From Clostridium pasteurianum DSM 525 = ATCC 6013 (GTDB lineage Bacteria; Bacillota; Clostridia; Clostridiales; Clostridiaceae): a stretch of DNA of 64,000 nt. Positions 17,869-25,644 of the stretch are shown in pieces (positions within the stretch are counted from its first letter, which is position 1; the number at the start of each line of letters is the position of its first letter). The DNA lies in contig NZ_CP009268.1 in the NCBI RefSeq assembly GCF_000807255.1, positions 2,572,384-2,636,383 of the forward strand, written 5' to 3'. The position numbers and the translations under genes are program-made. The notes beneath the pieces were generated by a model. It did no database searches, was not told the origin of the DNA, and worked only from the letters and a program-made list of their open reading frames with translations.

Positions 17869-18562
17869 TATGTACTACCTCCTTTCTGATCTGCTTTCTT
17901 TATTCTTTCAGCTTCTTCAATAGCTTTTTTAGCAGTTTCTTCAATAGACTCTTTACTAACTTTGTTGTTATTTTCAGTTATATTTACATCTTTGAATACT
18001 TTATTTTTATAATCTGTAAAAGGAATAAAATGTTCCTTGTCCATATTAGAGTAATCCACCAGCCACCTCTGCCACAGCATTTCTTCTGCCTTCTTTTTAT
18101 AAGCTGTATTTATTATTTCTATCCCCTCTTCTAAATCCATATCCATAACATAGTCAATGTTTTTGTATCTAGTTAAAAGTAAGTCCATGCACTCAAATTC
18201 ATCTTCTATTTGAGTGCTCTGGATAAAAAATTTTCAAAGCCCTCTTGATTAAATAGTTCCTGTATTAATTTAAAGAATTTATCTAAGTCCATATTCTCTA
18301 TTTCTTCAGCAGTTTTATCCGTTAAACTAGCAAATAGTTTATATACTTCCTTTTCTGCATTTCCTATATTTTCAATAAAGAGAATAGATAAATTTACTTG
18401 AAGTTCCTGACTAATTTTTATTTTTTCCTCTTCACTTAAGCCTGTTATATCTCTTGTCAAAGTCTTAATCTCATCCTTTATATCCATCTTTTTAAAGATT
18501 CTGCTTAATGAAAATAAATCACTGGTTTTCAATTTTCTCATATATGTAATTACCCCTTTCAA
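17868..18562 (-). CDS. tail assembly chaperone, -1 frameshift product (G-T fusion)
   Basis: Predicted 231-aa product made when ribosomes slip back one base at AAATTTT (18227-18233) in the 118-aa chaperone gene. The -1 frame runs without a stop straight into the next frame, passing its internal ATG at 18188 (MDLLLTRYKN...). Siphoviruses commonly make such a G/GT pair; both coat the tape measure and recruit tail tube protein. The T part has no ribosome-binding site of its own that I can see. Frame arithmetic is exact; actual slippage is inference. Confidence 0.78.
18206..18562 (-). CDS. tail assembly chaperone (G-type protein)
   Basis: 118 aa; the ATG at residue 7 (about 18544, MRKLKTSDLF) is an alternative start. 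Opens with KTSDLFSLSRIFKKMDIK, a pattern common in Gram-positive phage tail assembly chaperones, and is all-helical and acidic. It lies between the tail tube gene and the tape measure and contains the slippery site near its end. The zero-frame product ends at the TAG just downstream of the slip site. Confidence 0.82.
   Translation of the reverse strand: MKGVITYMRKLKTSDLFSLSRIFKKMDIKDEIKTLTRDITGLSEEEKIKISQELQVNLSILFIENIGNAEKEVYKLFASLTDKTAEEIENMDLDKFFKLIQELFNQEGFENFLSRALK
18227..18233 (-). promoter_or_regulatory. programmed -1 ribosomal frameshift site
   Basis: The heptamer A AAT TTT on the minus strand is exactly in register with the zero frame (codon boundary at 18235) and has the canonical X XXY YYZ form. 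After a -1 slip the frame is the one used by the downstream T part (offset of 39 bases to its ATG). Confidence 0.78.
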
Positions 18563-18572
18563 TTATTTTTTA

Positions 18573-18606
18573 TAAAAAGAAAAAGCACCCTGTTTAAAGA
18601 GTGCTT
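18573..18606 (-). terminator. terminator after the tail tube gene
   Basis: Minus-strand stem AAGCACTC / GGGTGCTT followed by TTTCTTTTT. A partial terminator here would let the abundant tail tube message exceed that of the downstream genes. Confidence 0.75.
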
Positions 18607-18667
18607 AAAATATGTATAAGTATTTATAGTTTTTAAATAACTTTTTAGTAATGAAATTATATAGTTC

Positions 18668-19237
18668 TTAACTTAATTTTGGGAAATGTATTTCATAAGG
18701 AAGAATATCTGGTGTAGTGGGATCAATATGCCCTGTAAAAGTTACTGGAAGTACATTGTCCTTGTCATCTTCTGTTTTGAACTTTATTCCATCTGTAGAT
18801 AAAGCATTTTTAAGAATTATAACTACTGGTTTTTGACTTCCTGAAAGCTTCCCTACTAATGCTATGTTATCCAAATAATCTGTGTCTGCTATGTAAGTTT
18901 TACCTGTTATAATATCGTAATCAGGATTTGCTACGCTATCCACTTGTGCCATTAAAGCTATAACTAATATATCACTTCTTACTTCCAGCATATTTGTCTT
19001 AAGAGTAACTTCTACATCAGTAATAAATTCTAATCCTTTAGCATTTCCCTTTATCCCATCGCATTTTACTTGCCTAGTTTTAACTGTAATATCAAATTCG
19101 TTACCACCAGAAGTTGCACCTATTAACTCTTCTTTTGTGTCAATGCCATAGTTTTTATATAATGCACCGCTATCAATTAATAAATGGTCAGGTGTTGTAG
19201 ACGTGTATCCAACTGTATTTGTACTGTTAACTGCCAT
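18668..19237 (-). CDS. prophage major tail (tube) protein
   Basis: 189 aa, beta-rich: MAVNSTNTVGYTSTTPDHLLIDSGALYKNY, with a central GGNEFDITVKTRQVKCDG and an acidic C-terminal part ending in a beta strand. Size, position before the chaperone pair and the terminator behind it fit a tail tube protein of the TP901/phi13-like type. It has a ribosome-binding site AAAGGAAAG. Confidence 0.8.
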   Translation of the reverse strand: MAVNSTNTVGYTSTTPDHLLIDSGALYKNYGIDTKEELIGATSGGNEFDITVKTRQVKCDGIKGNAKGLEFITDVEVTLKTNMLEVRSDILVIALMAQVDSVANPDYDIITGKTYIADTDYLDNIALVGKLSGSQKPVVIILKNALSTDGIKFKTEDDKDNVLPVTFTGHIDPTTPDILPYEIHFPKLS

Positions 19238-19254
19238 GTTATCACTTTCCTTTC

Positions 19255-19641
19255 TTATTTATAGTAAACTTTTAAGATATATCTTAATTGTCTTCTTTGA
19301 ATATGAATATCCGGATCATTAATCCTTAATTTATATGGATTGTTTCTAAAAATACAAAGCTGCATTGTTTCATTATTTACCTGTAATTTATTTAACTGCT
19401 TGTCTATGTTTTCAGTAATAGTTTCAATTTCAAAAATATCATTTGCTTTGTTATTCCATATATCAATATCAAGATTGTTTACTTCACTAAAGCCATTTGA
19501 TTGAGTACTCGGAAACTTAAATTCAACATAGGGATATATTTTTTTCTTTTCTTCAGGGTAATGATCTGCAAAGGAGTTTGAACATACTTCTCCTACTTTA
19601 GAATTAATGATTTTATAAATATCCAGCAAATTAATCACCAC
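19255..19641 (-). CDS. prophage tail completion / terminator protein
   Basis: 128 aa. The layout (MVINLLDIYKIINSKVG..., YPYVEFKFP, a final ILKVYY strand) resembles tail-terminator proteins that cap the tail where it joins the head. It sits between the HK97 gp10-like gene and the tail tube gene, as expected, and overlaps the preceding gene by 11 bases. Confidence 0.65.
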   Translation of the reverse strand: MVINLLDIYKIINSKVGEVCSNSFADHYPEEKKKIYPYVEFKFPSTQSNGFSEVNNLDIDIWNNKANDIFEIETITENIDKQLNKLQVNNETMQLCIFRNNPYKLRINDPDIHIQRRQLRYILKVYYK

Positions 19642-19969
19642 TCATCTTTTCTTTAATTTTATATCCTGTAAGCTGTTCTATTTTTGAAATATTCTCCATA
19701 ACTGCTGGCTCCCAGTGAGGCTTAGCTTTCTGAGATTCAGTCCCCTTTTCAACCCAGATATCGTAAGGTGCATTTGGAGTACTTCCAACAATTACTCCCT
19801 TGTTATCACTCATTACCTCAAAGGTTTCTGATCTCTTTAAATTACCAGTAAGCACAGGAGTTCTAAGCTTTGCTTCTGCTACAACAAAAGCTCCTATAGT
19901 TTCACAGGCATCCTTTTTTGCTTCATCTAAAGCTTTTAACACTTTATCCTTATAACTCTTATATCCCAT
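19631..19969 (-). CDS. HK97 gp10-like head-tail joining protein
   Basis: 112 aa. Signature ...AEAKLRTPVLTGNLKRSETF..., then VGSTPNAPYDIWVEKGTESQKAKPHWEPAVM, typical of the HK97 gp10 family (T..LTG.L..S, Y....E.GT...A.P). It acts in head-tail connection. Overlaps both neighbours by about 11 bases. Confidence 0.88.
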   Translation of the reverse strand: MGYKSYKDKVLKALDEAKKDACETIGAFVVAEAKLRTPVLTGNLKRSETFEVMSDNKGVIVGSTPNAPYDIWVEKGTESQKAKPHWEPAVMENISKIEQLTGYKIKEKMSGD

Positions 19970-20261
19970 AACACATCACCTCCCTGTAGTCATCCCAATT
20001 TATAATTTTTCTTACCTCATACTGTTCATCTTTATATTGAAGAATAGTTCCTATTTTAATATCGTCATCAATTTCATCAAAGATTCTGCTTGAAACTTCA
20101 ATGTTATAGCCATAGTCTTTCAGCAATAATTCTGTAGAATAGGGCTGAATATCAACAAACTTAGATTTTATAAATTTTAAATCTCCTTCTGCAAAGGCTC
20201 CATACTCATCCTTATATCCTTCTTCTTTGTTATATACACTTACCAAATAATTTTTAATCAT
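19959..20261 (-). CDS. prophage head-tail connector (stopper-like) protein
   Basis: 100 aa with a small beta-barrel pattern (YGAFAEGDLKFIKSKFVDIQPYS, LQYKDEQYEVRKIINWDDYREVMCY). Size and position after the adaptor and before the gp10-like gene fit a head-closure stopper. Family inferred from position and strand pattern, not from a clear motif. Confidence 0.6.
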   Translation of the reverse strand: MIKNYLVSVYNKEEGYKDEYGAFAEGDLKFIKSKFVDIQPYSTELLLKDYGYNIEVSSRIFDEIDDDIKIGTILQYKDEQYEVRKIINWDDYREVMCYGI

Positions 20262-20265
20262 CCAA

Positions 20266-20562
20266 TCACCCCTTCATTTTAATCCTGGGCATAGGCAGCA
20301 GTGCTTTCACAGAATCAGGCAAATCATTAGTGTATGTTCCGCTCTTTGAACCCTGAGCATATTGCTTTAGTCCTTCATTTCCCTTTTTATTAAAACAAAG
20401 TACAGCATATTCATTTACTGCATCCTGATAAATTGAAAAATCACTAATATCTTTATTTAGATAATTCTTAATCATGGTCTCAGCTTTTCTAATATAAAGA
20501 TTTATTAGTTCATCTTTAGCGTTATCTGAAATACCAAGCAGTGTTTTTATTTCTTCCAGCAT
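20266..20562 (-). CDS. prophage head-tail adaptor protein
   Basis: 98 aa from ATG 20562, preceded by AGGTGA; a GTG at 20571 is less likely. All-helical: LEEIKTLLGISDNAKDELIN, then KAETMIKNYLN. This matches the gp6/connector-1 family of phage adaptors that bind under the portal ring. Confidence 0.82.
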   Translation of the reverse strand: MLEEIKTLLGISDNAKDELINLYIRKAETMIKNYLNKDISDFSIYQDAVNEYAVLCFNKKGNEGLKQYAQGSKSGTYTNDLPDSVKALLPMPRIKMKG

Positions 20563-20571
20563 AACTATCAC

Positions 20572-20757
20572 CTACAATTTCTTAGCAATACCCTGCTTAG
20601 CAAGAATATTAGCCTGTATAGGAGATACTTCTAGCGTTTCACCTATTTTTAAAACTTTATCTCCATATTTAACATTTATGATAAACTCCACTGTATCCAT
20701 ATTTTTTGACTTGGTAGTTTTATTTTCTTGTTTGCCTTCTTCATTATTAGCTGCCAT
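20572..20757 (-). CDS. small prophage protein between capsid and adaptor genes
   Basis: 61 aa from ATG 20757 (AAGGGTG 6 bases upstream). A charged N-terminus, then a small beta domain (VEFIINVKYGDKVLKIGETLEVSP, ...ILAKQGIAKKL). Many siphophages carry such a protein (DUF7210-type) right after the capsid gene; its role is unknown. Confidence 0.6.
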   Translation of the reverse strand: MAANNEEGKQENKTTKSKNMDTVEFIINVKYGDKVLKIGETLEVSPIQANILAKQGIAKKL

Positions 20758-20795
20758 AAATTTCACCCTTTCTTTATAATCTTTTTTAAATTAAA

Positions 20796-20822
20796 ATAGG
20801 ACTGACTTTTACATCAGCCCTT
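20796..20822 (-). terminator. weak terminator after the capsid gene
   Basis: Minus-strand hairpin GGGCTGA / TCAGTCC (one G-T pair) followed by a T/A-rich run. It lies directly behind the major capsid gene, where partial termination is common. Confidence 0.5.
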
Positions 20823-20842
20823 AAAATATTTTATTTCAATAT

Positions 20843-21892
20843 TTATGCATGTACTGTTGCTATAAAAATGCTGTCAATCCTCTCAAATGAAGGCATAGCT
20901 ATTTCACTTACAATAGTTTCAACATTTACTGGATGAGGTATCTTTATTGTAGTAACAGCAACTCCTGTATTTACAATTTGAACCTGTGCATCTGTGTTTC
21001 CACTCATTAAATCTGATTCTTCTGGAGTAGTGCCATAGTATGTATTCCCAAGATTTCCTTCTGGTATTAATGTAAAAATATCATCAGGAAAGAACTGATT
21101 AGTACTTCCATCTTGAAGTGCATACTTTTTATTGTATACAGCAATAGAAAGTCCAAGCTTAGTCTGAAAATATTGTTTAAGCATAGCATCTGTCACAATA
21201 ACATTTTGTCCACCTATTGGATTTAAATCTAATTTTATAGATTTATTCACCATTAAATAATTCCAAGTTTTAAGTGAACAAATAGCTCTTGTTGGCTTTT
21301 CTCCTGTATCATCTTCAATAACCTTCTGCCATCTCATAATATCCTCTACAGGAGTTGAGTTTTCACTATCACTCCATCTAGCTGTTGTAAGCAGAGTTTC
21401 CTTATGAGCTGCCTTAAATTTATAGTCATAATCTAAATTTACTCTGTTAGCTGTAATAAGAATTTTTCCAGTACTCAATAACTGCATTCTCATTCTCTCA
21501 TTATTGACCTCTGCTCCTTGAACAAGACCGTTAACATCATCATATATTTTCTGAATTATTGGCATTATGTACTGTGAATTTGATGCCCCTGCTGCCTTGT
21601 TTATTTCCTGTCTATCTTTTTCTCCAATTCTCATGGCTTCCCTAAAGAATGGCATTTCAGTCTCAATCTTTGAAAAACCTACTCTGTCTCTTAGCGTTGC
21701 CTTTGTATCAAAAGCTGAAGGCATCAAAGCTACAGGTAATTCATTTGCTCCTTTAATCCATGATAAATCAAGTCCTAACTGCTTCTTACTTGGAAACAAT
21801 GTAGCTCCTAAGTATGGAACTGAATTAGATGGATTGTTTGTATAATATGTACCTATTTCCTTTGAGTTTACTAAATCAAATATGTTTGCCAT
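20843..21892 (-). CDS. major capsid protein (lambda gpE family)
   Basis: 349 aa. Pattern of the gpE-type capsid family: LGATLFPSKKQLGLDLSWIKG near the start, PEESDLMSGNT and a late KIPHPVNVETIVSEIAMPSFE. It is preceded by a decoration-like gene and a scaffold gene and followed by connectors, the standard order. No cleavage domain is fused at the N-terminus, in line with a separate scaffold protein. Confidence 0.9.
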   Translation of the reverse strand: MANIFDLVNSKEIGTYYTNNPSNSVPYLGATLFPSKKQLGLDLSWIKGANELPVALMPSAFDTKATLRDRVGFSKIETEMPFFREAMRIGEKDRQEINKAAGASNSQYIMPIIQKIYDDVNGLVQGAEVNNERMRMQLLSTGKILITANRVNLDYDYKFKAAHKETLLTTARWSDSENSTPVEDIMRWQKVIEDDTGEKPTRAICSLKTWNYLMVNKSIKLDLNPIGGQNVIVTDAMLKQYFQTKLGLSIAVYNKKYALQDGSTNQFFPDDIFTLIPEGNLGNTYYGTTPEESDLMSGNTDAQVQIVNTGVAVTTIKIPHPVNVETIVSEIAMPSFERIDSIFIATVHA

Positions 21893-21913
21893 TAAATATC
21901 ACCTATCCCTTTC

Positions 21914-22297
21914 TTATTTTATAAATGTAATTTGTTTTAAAGCTGTAACTGCACTGGCAGCTGGAGCTTCTGGTAGTTTATCTATTGCAATAAAGCCATG
22001 AATAATCATTGCTCCAGAAGCTTTTCCAAAAGTAACATCCACATCATCTAAAAGAACACCTTCTGCTTTATCTGCATCAGTACCCTGAACGTTCTTCTTA
22101 GAAGCAGGCTCATCAGTATTTGTAAGTACTGGCTTAGTACTGCCCCCAACTATAGTTCCTGCTGGAACAATCTTTTTACCATCAGCATTTGCAGTAATTG
22201 CTGTATCATCCACCGTTACTGCAATAGCAATGTAGTGATCTGGAAATTTTAAAATTTCCTTCTTGTTTGTGTAAGTTGTTTCAATAAATTTACTCAT
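21914..22297 (-). CDS. head decoration-like protein
   Basis: 127 aa, rich in Ala/Thr/Asp with beta strands (IAIAVTVDDTAITANADG, VPAGTIVGG, a C-terminal MIIHGFIAIDKLP). The pattern and place between scaffold and capsid genes fit a capsid-surface decoration protein in the lambda gpD position. Confidence 0.65.
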   Translation of the reverse strand: MSKFIETTYTNKKEILKFPDHYIAIAVTVDDTAITANADGKKIVPAGTIVGGSTKPVLTNTDEPASKKNVQGTDADKAEGVLLDDVDVTFGKASGAMIIHGFIAIDKLPEAPAASAVTALKQITFIK

Positions 22298-22313
22298 AAA
22301 AATTCCTCCTCTT

Positions 22314-22871
22314 TTATTTAAAATATTGGTTTTGGCTTTCTACAGCCCTTTTCTGACTTTCATCAATTTGTTTTGCAAGTCTTAATCCAATGCTGTCTGT
22401 ATTGCTACTTTTACTGTCATCATTCTTTGGTGGAACATAGCCACCCTTAAGTCTTTCATTTACTTTCTGTTCAATAACCTTATTAATGTTAGCTACCAGC
22501 ATATCTGAATTTTCCTTAATAGCTTCAATATCCTCACCAAAAACAAAATCCAGTAAATCAAGGTCATATTGTTTATCCTTGAAATACTGGATTTTTTCTA
22601 ACTTAAGTTCTCTGTCTCTTAATTCATTTTCTTTCTGCTGTAAAAGCTCCTCTTGAGTCATTTCTGATTTTTTCTTTTCCTCCTCAAATTTTGTTTTAAG
22701 CTTTTTCTCAGTAGTCTTTACTGCGTCTGAAACTCTTTTATCAGCATAAGACTCCATATACTTTTTGAATTCAGGATGGTTTAATATTCCTTCAATATTA
22801 ATATCCTTATCCCCTTGAGTGTCCAGATTTTCTGTGCCCTCAGTATTTTGTTGTTCTTTGTTTTCTTCCAT
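22314..22871 (-). CDS. scaffold protein (DUF4355 type)
   Basis: 185 aa, highly charged and coiled-coil: an acidic N-terminus with NIEGILNHPEFKKYMESYADKRVSDAVK, a Lys/Glu helix (residues 50-100), then LDFVFGEDIEAIKENSDM and a basic C-terminus. This is the usual Gram-positive phage scaffold pattern. AGGAGG-type ribosome-binding site (AAGGAGG). Confidence 0.88.
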   Translation of the reverse strand: MEENKEQQNTEGTENLDTQGDKDINIEGILNHPEFKKYMESYADKRVSDAVKTTEKKLKTKFEEEKKKSEMTQEELLQQKENELRDRELKLEKIQYFKDKQYDLDLLDFVFGEDIEAIKENSDMLVANINKVIEQKVNERLKGGYVPPKNDDSKSSNTDSIGLRLAKQIDESQKRAVESQNQYFK

Positions 22872-22956
22872 AAAAATTCCTCCTTGATTTTATTATTTTT
22901 TGTTTGAGTTATTGAATCTTCCCCTTATTAGTTAAAGACTTCAATCCCTCGGTAAT

Positions 22957-22984
22957 ATAAAAAAAACACCCTTTCGGATGCCTA
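22957..22984 (-). terminator. terminator of the lipoprotein gene
   Basis: Minus-strand hairpin GGCATCC-GAAA-GGGTGTT (with G-T pairs) followed by TTTTTTTATA. It lies downstream of the lipoprotein cassette and upstream of the scaffold gene, so the cassette is insulated from the late operon. Confidence 0.7.
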
Positions 22985-23073
22985 GTTTTGTTAATATTTA
23001 TTTGTGTTGGTTTTATAATATATGAAAAATTTGCATTAACCCAGCCATAAATTATTCTCATTTTATTCAGTCA

Positions 23074-23696
23074 GACAAATTGGAATTTAACTATAGCATT
23101 ATGCTTATTTGGTGGGTTATGCACGAAAGCCCTCCGCTCTTTTGTTGTCATTATTATTGCTTTTTGAGTTTAACCGTTGTAGTCGTGCCCATAGCAGAAG
23201 CTTCATAGCTTAATACACCGTTTTGGTATGTGATAGTTTTAGTATCATCACTCGAAGCTAGCAAAGCACTTTTAGTTTTACTATGGTCATTTTTCGAAGT
23301 CCATGAATAAGGTTCGTCAGCAGTTGTTGGAGCGTCAAAAGAACCAGCCCAATAAAGTGATTTTGTGTCGCCTTTATCACTTACCCAGTAAATTGTAATC
23401 GTATCACCACTTATTGTTGCAGCTTGATAAGAATCAGCAGATTTGCTATTTTCTTGTTTCCATTCACCCGTCAAGTCAGGTATTTGCTTTTTAGTGGTAT
23501 TACTGTCATTTCCAGTGCTTGTAGGCGTGGAGCTACACCCACTAAATATTGTTATGAGCAGAGCCACGCAAAGGCTAAGTATCGCCAGTTTTTTTATTTT
23601 CATTTTCATTATCCCCCTATTTTTTTAGTTAGTGTTAACTTAAGAAAGTATCCGATAAATTGGAATTTGTAGAACTGTTTAGACTATATGCTTATT
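23074..23696. repeat. imperfect direct repeats flanking the lipoprotein gene
   Basis: GACAAATTGGAATTT at 23074-23088 recurs as GATAAATTGGAATTT at 23653-23667. Each is followed within 15-25 bases by a second shared block, TATGCTTATTT. The lipoprotein gene lies exactly between them, suggesting insertion of this gene with duplication of flanking sequence. Confidence 0.45.
23154..23609 (-). CDS. prophage-borne lipoprotein (moron)
   Basis: 151 aa. A type II signal peptide with a KMKIKK head, hydrophobic core and lipobox IFSGC (Cys about residue 25). The mature part is Ser/Thr-rich, then a beta domain (GEWKQENSKSADSYQAATISGDTITIYW, TYQNGVLSYEASAM) resembling small host-type lipoproteins. It would be anchored outside the membrane. 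Prophage lipoproteins often block superinfection, but nothing here proves that. It has its own terminator and flanking repeats, and its base composition is less AT-rich than the neighbours. Confidence 0.75.
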   Translation of the reverse strand: MKMKIKKLAILSLCVALLITIFSGCSSTPTSTGNDSNTTKKQIPDLTGEWKQENSKSADSYQAATISGDTITIYWVSDKGDTKSLYWAGSFDAPTTADEPYSWTSKNDHSKTKSALLASSDDTKTITYQNGVLSYEASAMGTTTTVKLKKQ

Positions 23697-24174
23697 TATT
23701 TTCCTCTATTGCTTTCATCAACTTTTCAGGGGATAACTTCCATAGTATTTGATTATGTCGCAGTTTGATTCTAACCAAATTTGACTTCATAAAGTTTTCA
23801 ACAGCCTCAGAGCTCAACCCTCGCTTGGTTAAATAAGACTCCAGTTCTCTGTATGGATACTTGACTCTTAAGTAATCTTCAGCCTCATCTCTACATATAT
23901 TCCAATGTTTTTGCAAAAAAGTGAGAATATCTTCCTCATTAACCTTTGCGTCTTTGAGCGCAGCAGCTGCATTTATAATTCCATTTTCTCTTTCATAAGC
24001 CACGGCCTCCTCAACTTCATTGTTAATAATAGAATTAAATGCCTCACGCCCTGAGTCTCCCAAAACCCCAATGATTTTCTTCAAAAGATCTTTTTTTGAT
24101 GATACCATATTGTCCCTCCACTGATTCAAATTACTATTTACCTGCGTATTATATAAATAATTTTCATTGGCCAT
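23692..24174 (-). CDS. hypothetical moron protein
   Basis: 160 aa, helical, no recognised family. Features: an Asn-rich start (ANENYLYNTQVNSNLNQW), a central NAAAALKDAKVNEEDILTFLQKHWNI and a C-terminal LTKRGLSSEAVENFMK. It has a strong promoter of its own within the late operon, so it can be made in the lysogen. Confidence 0.55.
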   Translation of the reverse strand: MANENYLYNTQVNSNLNQWRDNMVSSKKDLLKKIIGVLGDSGREAFNSIINNEVEEAVAYERENGIINAAAALKDAKVNEEDILTFLQKHWNICRDEAEDYLRVKYPYRELESYLTKRGLSSEAVENFMKSNLVRIKLRHNQILWKLSPEKLMKAIEENK

Positions 24175-24217
24175 TTTCTTACAATTTCAAATCATTAAAA
24201 TAATTTAGCCTGCAACA

Positions 24218-24223
24218 ATTATA
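24218..24223 (-). promoter_or_regulatory. extended -10 promoter of the 160-aa gene
   Basis: Minus strand TGATATAAT (TGn-TATAAT) with TTGGTT 18 bases upstream as a possible -35 box, about 45 bases before the start codon. It sits inside the phage late operon, consistent with independent expression. Confidence 0.55.
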
Positions 24224-24353
24224 TCATAATAAACCAATGTTAACCAATAAAACCATAAAAAATGGGCTTACCGTGTATTTATATTAAAACCTAACTCTTC
24301 AATTTTACACCCATTGGTATTACTATCTTTGAGGTATATCTAACGGTTAACAT

Positions 24354-24434
24354 CTACCCCTTATCTCTTTTTTTCTTCATTGATACCCTTGCCTGTTTTC
24401 TTTTAATAATTTTCTTACATATATCACAATACCG
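24354..24434 (-). pseudogene. detached second half of a zinc ribbon after an in-frame TAG
   Basis: The frame of the 24435-24737 gene continues past its TAG for 26 codons (RYCDICKKIIKRKQARVS...) to another TAG at 24354-24356. The second CxxC pair (CDIC) is exactly what the first pair (CKNC) before the stop needs to form a zinc ribbon. This points to a recent nonsense change, e.g. CAG to TAG. The rest of 24175-24353 is promoter DNA without a gene. Confidence 0.7.
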
Positions 24435-24737
24435 CTACCTATTAGAATTTGCTTGAATATTCTTACCACAATTTTTACATTTAATTCTTGGTTTAGGTTT
24501 ATCGCCTTGTTCTTTAATAGGTTTAACATCAATTTCTGTATAATATCCTCTTTCTAAAACACCATCTAAAGGCAGCACTCCTTCCTCAAAATATCCACAT
24601 CTTTCATTTTCTTTATTTTCAAAAAATAGACAGACTCCATCAATCATACAACAATAATGATTAATAGAGCCTTGTTCAATAAAATGATTTGCACAATCTT
24701 TTATTATCAACCTTTTAAATTTATTAATATTTTTCAT
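24435..24737 (-). CDS. phage zinc-ribbon protein, truncated by an amber codon
   Basis: 100 aa from ATG 24737 (GGGGG upstream, overlapping the head-morphogenesis stop). Cys-rich: CANHFIEQGSINHYCCMIDGV, C...C.YF, and at the end CKNCGKNIQANSNR, the first half of a zinc ribbon. It lies just downstream of the minor head gene, a common place for small zinc-binding proteins in Clostridium phages. Role unknown. See the detached C-terminal part for the in-frame stop. Confidence 0.65.
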   Translation of the reverse strand: MKNINKFKRLIIKDCANHFIEQGSINHYCCMIDGVCLFFENKENERCGYFEEGVLPLDGVLERGYYTEIDVKPIKEQGDKPKPRIKCKNCGKNIQANSNR

Positions 24738-24738
24738 A

Positions 24739-25644
24739 TCATTTATCAATCCCCCTGCTTTCAACCCATGATTCATAATCAGTATAATCAATAATAGGTT
24801 TTTCTCCATCCTTTCCTTTTATATTTTCTCTTTTAACTGTTGGATTCCAACCTTCAACTACTGGAATTATACACGAACGACAATTTATATGAGTATCTTC
24901 TGGAATTATAGGATGTTCATCTTTAGAAAATCTTTTCCCATCTAAACCTATACATATTTTAGATGTTTTATTATCTAACGTAGCATCGAACATTACTTCT
25001 ACAACTGCATCAGTTTTTGTATATATTTCATCCTGTGCTGACCCTACACATCTTGCCACTTCATTGTAAATAAGTCTTCTTGATTCATATGCACTTACTC
25101 CATAATCTTTTTTTATTTGAGCTGCTAATTTATCAATTGGTATTCCTTCAATAACTGCACTTTTGACATCATCTCTCACTCTATTTAATAGCTTCTTCTT
25201 ATTTGACCAAATCCTATCTGAGAACATTTCTCCTTTTATTGGCATTTTAATTGCACTCTCAATAAATTCAGTGGTAAGCAGTGGGAATTTTAAATTAATA
25301 TCCATTCCTCTATCTATCTCATAGGCTGTTTTATAATAGCTTTCACCAAAAACTTCTTTGAGTAATCCTGTAGTTTCTTTTTCATCTACATCTCCAAGCT
25401 TCCTCATTTCTTCAATAAGTTTCTTTTCTATATACAGTAACACATTAGCTCTTTGCTTTTCACTGACTTTTAAAACTCCATCTACTGAATATTTTAAATA
25501 TAACTGAGCTATTTCATTTTTTATATTTTCAAGGCTTTTCTTATATTCTTTGAGAATTGTATTTATTGGCGCTACTACTTTCTGTTCCATCTCAACTCTT
25601 ATATCTTTAATACCTTTACTTAAATCATTGTCCTCCATTGTCAT
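24739..25644 (-). CDS. minor head / head-morphogenesis protein (Mu gpF-like)
   Basis: 301 aa. The C-terminal 150 residues hold the family signature: YNEVARCVGSAQDEIY, FDATLDNKTSKICIGLDGK, then PEDTHINCRSCIIPV. These proteins sit in the procapsid near the portal. It overlaps the portal gene 3' end by 20 bases (ATGACAATG start). Confidence 0.9.
   Translation of the reverse strand: MTMEDNDLSKGIKDIRVEMEQKVVAPINTILKEYKKSLENIKNEIAQLYLKYSVDGVLKVSEKQRANVLLYIEKKLIEEMRKLGDVDEKETTGLLKEVFGESYYKTAYEIDRGMDINLKFPLLTTEFIESAIKMPIKGEMFSDRIWSNKKKLLNRVRDDVKSAVIEGIPIDKLAAQIKKDYGVSAYESRRLIYNEVARCVGSAQDEIYTKTDAVVEVMFDATLDNKTSKICIGLDGKRFSKDEHPIIPEDTHINCRSCIIPVVEGWNPTVKRENIKGKDGEKPIIDYTDYESWVESRGIDK

Noticed and set aside
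24354-24737. Genome-wide TAG recoding in the prophage
   Set aside because: Other prophage genes end normally at TAG without in-frame continuation; only this gene shows it, so a local mutation is more likely.
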